Shown: piece by piece, positions 56,699 through 64,000 of the stretch
How the letters are laid out: each line of letters starts with the position of its first letter
Numbering within the stretch: position 1 is the stretch's first letter
NCBI GenBank assembly: GCA_937898625.1
Contig: CALEJF010000029.1
Coordinates: forward strand, 60,313 to 124,312
Origin: an uncultured Clostridia bacterium
GTDB taxonomy: Bacteria; Bacillota; Clostridia; Oscillospirales; Acutalibacteraceae
Length of the DNA stretch: 64,000 nucleotides
Direction of reading: 5' to 3'
Program-made: the position numbers and the translations under genes
Notes under the pieces: generated by a model
Told to the model about the DNA's origin: nothing
Databases searched by the model: none
Seen by the model: only the letters and a program-made list of their open reading frames with translations

Positions 56699-59012
56699 CA
56701 AACAATACAAATTTAAGGGAGTAGTCATTAAGTGTACTTATAACACGCCAGATTATAAGATATATGCTGTTGTAGTTAATAAAAATGATTATCCCGATAT
56801 CAAACAAAACAAATATGGCAATGTTAGTATTCTGGGAGAGTTGAGCGACTTGACTTTGGGAGTAGAATACGAAATTACTGCCGAAGAGCAGACCAACAAG
56901 TATGGGATTAGCTATAAAGTAGTTAATCTGAGGAGAGATATGCCTACTACTGCTGAGGGTACATATCTTTTTCTATCCGAGATTCTAACTGATAACCAAG
57001 CCAAGGTATTGATTGAACACTATCCAAATATCATTCAAAAGGTTAAAGATAATGACTTGGACGACATTGACCTGTCAAAGCTTAAAGGTATTGGAGCTAA
57101 AACTTTTGAGAAAATTAAAGACAAAATCGTAACCAATTTTGCGCTTATGGACTTGGTTATTGAATTTAAAAATGTTTTGTCTATGAGCATTATCAAGAAG
57201 ATTTATGATGAATATTCTTCTATTGATAAGCTGAAAGAAAAGTTAAAAGCACAACCGTATACTACTTTAACTAGGATTTCTAGGATAGGTTTTAAAACGG
57301 CAGACAGCATCATCTTGCAGTTACAGAAAGAAAATATTATTGATTTTGGATTTGATGTTAAAACCTCTCCTGACCGATGCTTATCCTGTATGCTATATCT
57401 ATTAGAAGAAAATGAAAATGAAGGTCATACAAAGATGAACCTTGCAGACTTAAGACAACAATGTTTAAAAATTGTTCCGTCTTGTGCCGAACACTTTGTT
57501 GATGTTATTAAAGATGACAACATTTATTATAACAAAGACAATATGGAGGTAGCCCTTCGTTCAACTTATGAAACAGAAAAGTATATTGCAGAAACAATTT
57601 TGTATAATTTAAAGAATGAAAATAATGTTTGGGATTTTGATGTTCAAAAGTATCGAGCAGTTGGCGAGTTTGAATTGTCTGATGAGCAGATGAAAATTCT
57701 TGATGTAGTATGCAAAAATAACATTGCAATCTTAAATGGTTTTGCAGGTGCTGGCAAGACGGCATCGACACAGGGTATCATTAATATGTTAAAAGATAAT
57801 AATAAGTCTTTTAAATTAATGAGTCCTACTGGACGAGCTGCAAAGGTGTTGCACGAAAACACAAACGAACCAGCATCCACCATTCATAGAGGTTTAGGGT
57901 ATGTGCCACCTAATCAGTGGACATTTAATGAGTGGCAAAAGCTTCATTGTGATGTTGTTATTGTTGATGAGTTTTCTATGGTGGACATTTGGTTATTTAA
58001 GAAGCTGTTAGACGCAATTGACTTTAAGTATACAAAGTTGCTTTTGATTGGCGATAATGCACAGCTTCCCAGCGTATCTTGTGGCAACCTATTGCACGAT
58101 TTTATGGAAGCAAATATTATTCCTACTGTTACATTAAATAAGATTTTTAGATATTCTAGCGGCGGTCTAATGAAGGTTGCAACAGATACAAGATGTTGTA
58201 AAGAATATCTAACAAAAGATATGAAGTCAAAGGCAACAACCTTTGGTAACAATCAAGATTATATGTTTGTTGACTTAGCATCCGAGATGATTCCTAAAAA
58301 TGTTGTTGCGCTGTATAAGAAGCTGTTGAACAACGGCAGTAGCATTGAAGACATCCAAGTATTGACAGCTAAGAATGTTGGTGATTGTGGCTCTGTAGAA
58401 CTCAACAATATGATTCAAAGAGTTGCAAATCCTAACTATGGCAGCGAAGTTAATATGAAAGTTGGAGACACAACCTACTACAAGGGAGATTTAATCCTTC
58501 AAACAGTTAATAATTATGAAGCCGAAATGGTAACAGTAACAATTGTATCGACAGATGTGGTAGACCCATTTGAAGCAAGCCCATTTGGAGTAGACCCATT
58601 TGGAGTTGATTATAGCTTTAATCTATATGGCGACAATTCTCAGACTGCATTTGTTGCCAATGGTGAAACAGGAATTATTAAAGAGATTTGCAATACATAT
58701 GTAATCGTAGATTTTAATGGGATTCATGTTAAATATTATAGAAATGATATGAATATGGTTAAGTTAGGTTATGCAATAAGTATTCATAAGAGCCAAGGCG
58801 GAGGCTTTAAAACAGTAATTTTATGTACTCCGCAAAGTCATATCTTTATGTTGAATTCAAATCTACTATATGTTGGTTTGACTCGTATGAAAGAAAAACT
58901 GTATCATTTGGGAAGCTTGCAGAGCGTAAATCAAGCGGTTAAGAAAAAGGCGAATTTGATTAGACATACATTTATGCAAAATTTGTTAAACCCTATTGAC
59001 AAACAAGAATAA
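56691..59012 (+). CDS. RecD2-type 5'-3' DNA helicase
   Basis: 773 residues. N-terminal OB and helix-hairpin-helix region (to about 300), then SF1B motor: Walker A GFAGAGKT (350-357), DEAD-like VIVDEFSM with Asp426-Glu427, GDNAQLPSV, and the C-terminal ISIHKSQGGGFKTVI. Residues 625-640 are a low-complexity repeat (PFEASPFGVDPFGVD) absent from the family core. Likely unwinds DNA at the phage fork or in recombination. Coupled to the polymerase gene by overlap. Confidence 0.9.
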   Translation: MDNKQYKFKGVVIKCTYNTPDYKIYAVVVNKNDYPDIKQNKYGNVSILGELSDLTLGVEYEITAEEQTNKYGISYKVVNLRRDMPTTAEGTYLFLSEILTDNQAKVLIEHYPNIIQKVKDNDLDDIDLSKLKGIGAKTFEKIKDKIVTNFALMDLVIEFKNVLSMSIIKKIYDEYSSIDKLKEKLKAQPYTTLTRISRIGFKTADSIILQLQKENIIDFGFDVKTSPDRCLSCMLYLLEENENEGHTKMNLADLRQQCLKIVPSCAEHFVDVIKDDNIYYNKDNMEVALRSTYETEKYIAETILYNLKNENNVWDFDVQKYRAVGEFELSDEQMKILDVVCKNNIAILNGFAGAGKTASTQGIINMLKDNNKSFKLMSPTGRAAKVLHENTNEPASTIHRGLGYVPPNQWTFNEWQKLHCDVVIVDEFSMVDIWLFKKLLDAIDFKYTKLLLIGDNAQLPSVSCGNLLHDFMEANIIPTVTLNKIFRYSSGGLMKVATDTRCCKEYLTKDMKSKATTFGNNQDYMFVDLASEMIPKNVVALYKKLLNNGSSIEDIQVLTAKNVGDCGSVELNNMIQRVANPNYGSEVNMKVGDTTYYKGDLILQTVNNYEAEMVTVTIVSTDVVDPFEASPFGVDPFGVDYSFNLYGDNSQTAFVANGETGIIKEICNTYVIVDFNGIHVKYYRNDMNMVKLGYAISIHKSQGGGFKTVILCTPQSHIFMLNSNLLYVGLTRMKEKLYHLGSLQSVNQAVKKKANLIRHTFMQNLLNPIDKQE

Positions 59013-59024
59013 AGAGAGTATAAT
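58996..59024 (+). promoter_or_regulatory. Promoter overlapping the end of the helicase gene
   Basis: TTGACA (58996-59001), 17 bases, TATAAT (59019-59024). Leader holds a perfect-arm box CTTAAAA-ACAAA-TTTTAAG (59043-59061) and AACTACTAAGGTTATA. Confidence 0.8.
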
Positions 59025-59098
59025 ATTGTCAGCAGTTCAGAGCTTAAAAACAAATTTTAAGTTGCTAACTACTAAGGTTATACAAGGAAGGTGAAGAT

Positions 59099-59293
59099 AT
59101 GAGCGAAAATAAGGAAAAGAAGAAGTTCAAGAAGAATAAGAAGTGCAAGATTAAGTGTGCAACTTGTGAGTTCTATGATGCTCCACTTGATTACTGCTCC
59201 CAGAGGGAGATTGAAAACTGCACTATGCAAGTACATACTAATTTTTCATCTTGCGAAGATTTTTTAATTCGAGAAGATTTAGTAATGTTTTAA
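59099..59293 (+). CDS. Small lysine-rich zinc protein
   Basis: 64 residues. Very basic start (KEKKKFKKNKKCKIK), then CATCEFYDAPLDYC and further cysteines. Zinc-binding, probably contacts nucleic acid. ATG behind GAAGGTG. Confidence 0.7.
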   Translation: MSENKEKKKFKKNKKCKIKCATCEFYDAPLDYCSQREIENCTMQVHTNFSSCEDFLIREDLVMF

Positions 59294-59308
59294 AATAAGA
59301 CTGGTGAT

Positions 59309-60097
59309 TTGGTGGATTATAGGAATAAACATTTTGAAAGAATTGGCGAAGAAAGACTAAATAATCAATGTTGTCTGATGAAGATTATTGATTATGAAGA
59401 CGCTAATAATATGATAGTTGAATTCCAAGATAAGTATAGGGCAAAAATACACGCACAATATGCAAAATTTTCAAAAGGACTAGTAAAAAATCCGTATCAT
59501 CCATCAGTGTATGGTGTTGGAATGATAGGGAACAAATATCCAGTCGGTGAAAATTCGAAGGACACAAAGGAATATAAGGCGTGGAATCGTATGTTAGAAA
59601 GGTGTTATAGCGACAAATTAAAAGAAAAGCGTTCTACATATGAAAATGTTACTTGTTGCAATGAATGGTTGTTGTTTGAAAATTTTTATGAATGGTTGCA
59701 TTCTCAAGAAAACTTTGATAAGTGGTATAACGAAGATAGATGGGCAATAGACAAAGATATTCTTGTTAAGGGTAACAAAGTTTATTCTCCTGAAACATGT
59801 TGTTTAGTGTCGAATAAAATAAATGGGCTATTCTTAAGGCGTGAAAGAGACAGAGGGGAACACCCAATTGGAGTTTGTTGGCACAAATTAGGCTTTATGG
59901 CTCAATGTATAAATCCATTTACTAATAAACACGAACATATAGGATATTATTCAACGCCAGAAAAAGCATTTTTAGCATATAAAAATGTAAAAGAAAATTA
60001 TATTAAAAAAATGGCTCAAGAAGAATACAATAAAGGCAACATCATTAAAAAGTGTTATGATGCAATGATTGAGTACGAAGTGGAAATCACAGATTAA
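59309..60097 (+). CDS. Putative homing-type endonuclease
   Basis: 262 residues; TTG or GTG start behind GGTGAT. EYKAWNRMLERCYSDK, then DKDILVKGNKVYSPETCC and LVSNKINGLF is a conserved core known from phage proteins labelled HNH or homing nucleases; the C-terminal stretch resembles AP2 or repeat DNA-binding. Placed between helicase and ligase, a usual position for such invaders. Confidence 0.6.
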   Translation: MVDYRNKHFERIGEERLNNQCCLMKIIDYEDANNMIVEFQDKYRAKIHAQYAKFSKGLVKNPYHPSVYGVGMIGNKYPVGENSKDTKEYKAWNRMLERCYSDKLKEKRSTYENVTCCNEWLLFENFYEWLHSQENFDKWYNEDRWAIDKDILVKGNKVYSPETCCLVSNKINGLFLRRERDRGEHPIGVCWHKLGFMAQCINPFTNKHEHIGYYSTPEKAFLAYKNVKENYIKKMAQEEYNKGNIIKKCYDAMIEYEVEITD

Positions 60098-60128
60098 ATA
60101 ATTACTAATGTTATATAAGGAGGATAGA

Positions 60129-62111
60129 ATGAACTCGATTGAAAGAGATATGATGATTGGGATGATTAACATTCTTAATGAAGCCAACAATGCCTATTAT
60201 AATACTGGAAATCCCATTATGAGTGATGAGCAATTTGATGCCAGATTAAGAGATTTGCAAGAGCTTGAAAGGGAAACTGGTATTGTGTTTAGCAATTCGC
60301 CCACACAAACCGTTGGCTATAAGGTTTTAACAGAACTACAAGAAGTAACGCACAGTTATCCGATGTTGAGCTTAGAGAAGTGCCATACTGTTGAAGAACT
60401 AATTAAGTTTGCTAATAACAGGGAACTTGTGGCAAGCATTAAGTTAGATGGTCTTACTTGCAGATTAACTTATGAAAATGGGCTTCTTATTAGAGCTGAA
60501 ACTAGAGGCAATGGCTATGTTGGCTCTGATATTACCGAACATGTAAAACAGTTTAAGAATGTTCCTTTGAAGATTAATAAGGAAGGAACTTATGTTATTG
60601 ATGGCGAAGCAATTATTACAGATAATGATTTTGCAGAAGTTAATAAGGATGGCGAATATAAGAATAGTAGAAACCTAGCTTCTGGTACTCTTGCCGTTCT
60701 TGATACATCTCTTGTTGCCAAAAGACGACTAAGACTTCTTGGTTGGGATGTTATTGAAGGCGGCACAAATAGCCTCAATGATAATCTAAACGAAGCTAAA
60801 GAATTAGGCTTTGATGTTGTGCCTCATTGGTTTAACAACTCTACTACTGGCTTAAATCCCAAGAACCTAGAAGGTAATATTTATTATATTTTTGATTTTG
60901 CAAAAGAAGAAGGTCTGCCTTGTGATGGCATTGTATTCAAGTTTAATGATATTGAATATGGTAAGTCTTTAGGCGCTACCAGTCACCATTTTAGAAACGG
61001 CATTGCTTATAAGGCAAAAGACGAAGTGTATGAAACAGAATTGTTAGATATTGAGTTTACTATGGGTAAAACTGGCATCTTAACTCCCACAGCCGTGTTT
61101 CAGCCAGTAGAAATTGATGGAACTACAGTTGAACGAGCATCTGTTCATAACATATCTATTCTGTCTAATTTGGATTTGCATGTTGGAGACACAATCGAAG
61201 TTTTTAAAGCCAACGCTATAATCCCACAAGTGAAGAGAAATGTTTCTGCCGATGAAAGAGCGGCATTAGGGGTAGAAATAGAAGATATGTTAATCCCTGT
61301 TAGTTGCCCTGTTTGTGGTGGCAAAACAAGTCTTGTAACAGAAAATAACTCCACGGTTCTTGTATGCACAAATGATAATTGCAAGGGTAAATTGCTTGGT
61401 AAGTTGACTCATTTTGTTTCTAAGAATGCAATGAATGTAGATGGAATGAGTGAAGCAACTTTAGAATTCCTGATTAATAAGGGTTGGGTCAAATCCTTTG
61501 AAGATTTGTACGATTTAAATTATTCTGCTTGGATTGAGGAATGGAAGCATACAAATGGATACGGAGAAAAATCTGTTGAAAATATTTTAAATGCTATCGA
61601 AGAAAGTAGAAATACGACACTTGATAGGTTCATTTATTCATTGAGCATTCCGTTGATTGGCAGAAGTGCGAGTAAAACCATTTCCAAATTTTTCGATGGT
61701 GACTTTGATTTGTTTTATAAGAGTCTGACCAGTCCTTTTGACTGGACGGCATTAGATGATTTTGGAGACACAATGAATGATAGCATTGTTCGTTATTCGG
61801 TAGATAATTGCATTATTGTTCGTAATCTTGCAAGAAAAATGAATTTTGTAAAGCCTACAAATGTTGTAAGTTCAAATAGTTTATCTGGACTCATATTTGT
61901 TATTACTGGTTCGCTAAATCATTTTGTAAACAGAGACGAAGCGAAAGAAAAGATTGAGGCTGCTGGTGGCAAGGTAAGCGGCTCTGTTTCTGCAAAGACT
62001 TCTTATCTTGTAAATAACGATGTTGCATCTACAAGTGGCAAAAATAAAAAGGCTAAAGAGTTAAACATTCCTATTATTTCAGAAGAAGAATTAATTAAAA
62101 TGTTAAACTAA
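60129..62111 (+). CDS. ligA: NAD-dependent DNA ligase
   Basis: 660 residues, full bacterial length. ATG 60129 behind AAGGAGG. Ia domain 1-70 (ANNAYYNTGNPIMSD), adenylation domain with SIKLDGLTCRL (Lys105), OB fold, four-cysteine zinc finger (CPVCGG...CTNDNCKG), helix-hairpin-helix repeats and a C-terminal BRCT domain (FVITGSLN...). Seals nicks in phage DNA using NAD. Most phages carry ATP ligases; a LigA-type enzyme points to acquisition from bacteria or a large-phage lineage. Confidence 0.95.
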   Translation: MNSIERDMMIGMINILNEANNAYYNTGNPIMSDEQFDARLRDLQELERETGIVFSNSPTQTVGYKVLTELQEVTHSYPMLSLEKCHTVEELIKFANNRELVASIKLDGLTCRLTYENGLLIRAETRGNGYVGSDITEHVKQFKNVPLKINKEGTYVIDGEAIITDNDFAEVNKDGEYKNSRNLASGTLAVLDTSLVAKRRLRLLGWDVIEGGTNSLNDNLNEAKELGFDVVPHWFNNSTTGLNPKNLEGNIYYIFDFAKEEGLPCDGIVFKFNDIEYGKSLGATSHHFRNGIAYKAKDEVYETELLDIEFTMGKTGILTPTAVFQPVEIDGTTVERASVHNISILSNLDLHVGDTIEVFKANAIIPQVKRNVSADERAALGVEIEDMLIPVSCPVCGGKTSLVTENNSTVLVCTNDNCKGKLLGKLTHFVSKNAMNVDGMSEATLEFLINKGWVKSFEDLYDLNYSAWIEEWKHTNGYGEKSVENILNAIEESRNTTLDRFIYSLSIPLIGRSASKTISKFFDGDFDLFYKSLTSPFDWTALDDFGDTMNDSIVRYSVDNCIIVRNLARKMNFVKPTNVVSSNSLSGLIFVITGSLNHFVNRDEAKEKIEAAGGKVSGSVSAKTSYLVNNDVASTSGKNKKAKELNIPIISEEELIKMLN

Positions 62112-62133
62112 TAAATATATAGGAGTATAGTAA

Positions 62134-64000
62134 ATGATTAATACAGTTATTAAAAGAGATGGACGAGAAAAGCGTTTTAATATAAAGAATATTCGTTCTG
62201 TGCTTGAAAAGGCTTTTACCGCTGTTGATGGAACGATTAGTAATGATGCCGAGGTTATCATTAATAGAATTGTGAATCAGTTTTCTGAATTGAACAAAGA
62301 TAAAGTTTCAGTTGAAGAAATACAAAATATGATTGAGAATAAGCTGATGCAAAGCTCTCGTAAGGATGTGGCAAAAGCGTATATTTTATATCGAAATGAA
62401 AGAACGAAGGTTCGTGAAAGAAACAGTACGCTAATTAAGTCTGTGTCAGAGAAGCTTATGGCTACCAATGTGCAGAACCAAAATGCAAATGTAGATGAGA
62501 AGTCGTTTGGTGGTCGTATGGGCGAAGCCAATGATGCCGTTATGAAGCAGTACGCACTAGATTACTGTATGTCTGAAATGGCAAAGAATAATCATTTAAA
62601 TAATGAGATTTATATTCACGATTTAAATTCGTATGCTGTTGGAATGCACAACTGTTTGTCTATTCCTTTTGACAAGCTATTGGCAGAGGGGTTTAACACA
62701 AGACAAACAGATGTAAGAGCGGCGCAGTCTGTAAATACTGCATTCCAGTTGGTTGCTGTAATCTTCCAGTTACAGAGCCTACAACAGTTTGGCGGTGTAT
62801 CCGCTACTCATCTTGATTGGACTATGGTTCCTTATGTTAGAAAGAGTTTTTGGAAACATTATAAGGATGGATTAAAATATCTATACAAGCTTTCTCCTGC
62901 TGAAATGGCAGCATATGGATTCGACAAATTTAATGAAGATTGGTCAATTGAGTGTGGTAGATATTCTCAAAACACAGATGTATATAATTACGCTATGGAT
63001 ATGACTGTCAAAGAGACATATCAAGCAGTAGAAGGAATGTATCATAATTTAAATACACTTCAAAGCAGAAGCGGTAATCAACTTCCGTTTACTTCTATTA
63101 ATTATGGCACTTGTACCGAGCCAGAGGGTAGAATGGTGACGAAAGCTTTGCTTGAAGTGTCAATTAAGGGCATTGGTAGACTGCATAAAACTCCTATTTT
63201 CCCTTGTGGTATCTTCCAGTGTATGAACGGCATCAACAGAAAGCCAGAAGACCCCAACTATGATTTGTTCCAGTTGGCTTTAAAGTCTACCGCACAGAGA
63301 CTATATCCTAATTATGCAAATGTAGATTGGTCTGGCAATACGGGATATGACATTAATGACCCTAGAACTTATTTCAGCACAATGGGATGCCGTACTGCTA
63401 ATGGTTGGGATATTAATGGTTTAGAACAAATGAAAGACGGTAGAGGCAATATTTGTCCTGTGACTATTATTATGCCTACTCTGGCTATGAAAGCAAAAGA
63501 AATCTACGAAAAAGATAAGGAGTATTTTGATGCTTTTGGAGACGACGCATTAAGTGTTTTCTTTGGCTTGTTAGATACCAAAATTTCCGAAGCAAAAGAT
63601 ATGTTACTTGAACGCTTTGAGTGGATTTGCTCTCAATCTCCCGACTCTGCAAAATTTATGTATGAAAATGGAGTTATGGAGGGTTATGTACCAGAAGAAG
63701 GTATTCGTTCTGCATTAAAGCATGGTACTATTGTTATTGGTCAGCTTGGTTTAGCGGAGACATTACAAATTCTTATCGGATGTGACCATACAGAAGAAAG
63801 AGGAATGGAGCTTGCAAAGAAAATTGAACAGTTATTTAAGGATAGATGTGCCGAATTCAAGCAGAAATATAGTTTGAACTTTGGTGTGTATTATACACCA
63901 GCAGAAAATCTTTGCTTTACTGCAATGAAGAAATTTAAGGAAAAGTATGGAGAAATCCCCAATGTTTCCGACAAGAAGTTCTTTACGAACTCTATGCATG
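62134..64000 (+). CDS. nrdD: Anaerobic ribonucleoside-triphosphate reductase, large subunit (partial, 3' end outside window)
   Basis: 622 codons visible, no stop before the window end. ATG 62134 behind AGGAG. N-terminal ATP-cone (1-95, KRDGREKRFNIKNIRSVLEK) for allosteric control, then the glycyl-radical barrel with Cys174 (MHNCLSIPF) and Cys327 (GTCTEPEGRM), the likely redox cysteines, and GHTEERGMEL-type helices. Class III enzymes work only without oxygen. The glycyl-radical tail and the activase NrdG must lie beyond 64000. Makes deoxynucleotides for the phage replisome. Confidence 0.95.
   Translation, partial: MINTVIKRDGREKRFNIKNIRSVLEKAFTAVDGTISNDAEVIINRIVNQFSELNKDKVSVEEIQNMIENKLMQSSRKDVAKAYILYRNERTKVRERNSTLIKSVSEKLMATNVQNQNANVDEKSFGGRMGEANDAVMKQYALDYCMSEMAKNNHLNNEIYIHDLNSYAVGMHNCLSIPFDKLLAEGFNTRQTDVRAAQSVNTAFQLVAVIFQLQSLQQFGGVSATHLDWTMVPYVRKSFWKHYKDGLKYLYKLSPAEMAAYGFDKFNEDWSIECGRYSQNTDVYNYAMDMTVKETYQAVEGMYHNLNTLQSRSGNQLPFTSINYGTCTEPEGRMVTKALLEVSIKGIGRLHKTPIFPCGIFQCMNGINRKPEDPNYDLFQLALKSTAQRLYPNYANVDWSGNTGYDINDPRTYFSTMGCRTANGWDINGLEQMKDGRGNICPVTIIMPTLAMKAKEIYEKDKEYFDAFGDDALSVFFGLLDTKISEAKDMLLERFEWICSQSPDSAKFMYENGVMEGYVPEEGIRSALKHGTIVIGQLGLAETLQILIGCDHTEERGMELAKKIEQLFKDRCAEFKQKYSLNFGVYYTPAENLCFTAMKKFKEKYGEIPNVSDKKFFTNSMH

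Noticed and set aside
1..64000. tRNA or rRNA genes
   Set aside because: I looked for T-loop (GGTTCRANNC) and anticodon-arm patterns and saw none that build a cloverleaf.

Overview
The window is AT-rich DNA packed with short genes, essentially all on the + strand, separated by only a few to a few tens of bases. It carries a complete lineage-independent replication set (C-family DNA polymerase, RecD2-type helicase, DnaB-type helicase, Toprim primase, Sak4/AAA_24-type RecA-fold ATPase, an SSB-like protein, PD-(D/E)XK nuclease, NAD-dependent DNA ligase), a class III (oxygen-sensitive) ribonucleotide reductase, a nucleoside deoxyribosyltransferase-like enzyme, homing-type endonucleases, and around a hundred small proteins of the kinds found in phages of Clostridia (YopX, DUF551, DUF262, short zinc ribbons). 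No virion structural gene is visible. I infer a part of a large (probably well over 100 kb) lytic or temperate phage of a strictly anaerobic Firmicute, probably a gut clostridium; a phage-like plasmid cannot be excluded. Gram-positive style Shine-Dalgarno sites (AGGAGG, AAGAGG) and TTGACA-N17-TATAAT promoters support this host.

Layout. 0-7 kb: small hypothetical genes driven by look-alike promoters that share the stretch AACTACTTGAC. 7-12.5 kb: helix-turn-helix protein, a tandem ribbon-helix-helix protein, a tyrosine recombinase, a DUF262 protein and a SprT-like metalloprotease. 12.5-33.6 kb: a long accessory array of about 65 small genes (zinc ribbons, membrane proteins, a cREC-domain protein, YopX, a membrane-anchored phage-type lysozyme). 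33.7-39.8 kb: integrase-like protein, structured leader RNA, cysteine desulfurase, two HNH/AP2 homing endonucleases around a deoxyribosyltransferase-like gene. 39.8-45.4 kb: SSB-like protein, Sak4-like ATPase, putative loader, DnaB-type helicase, primase. 45.4-53.4 kb: second accessory array, with the PD-(D/E)XK nuclease inside it. 53.4-64 kb: DNA polymerase, RecD2 helicase, homing-type endonuclease, DNA ligase and the 5' part of nrdD, which runs off the end.

The most striking unexplained pattern is a short intergenic element, TTAAAA-N6-TTTTAAG followed by the ribosome site, present about fifty times between the small accessory genes and essentially missing from the replication blocks. The six central bases differ from copy to copy while their number hardly changes. 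Other items worth attention are a probable programmed +1 frameshift (CCC TAG) in the first gene, a three-repeat phosphate-box-like promoter at 20.5 kb, a promoter immediately followed by a terminator at 11.1 kb, a 35-bp direct repeat bracketing the lysozyme gene, three proteins sharing an RINKKW motif, and a shared SWLN C-terminal tail in two DNA metabolism proteins.

Function calls rest on reading motifs by eye and recall of families; no searches were run.
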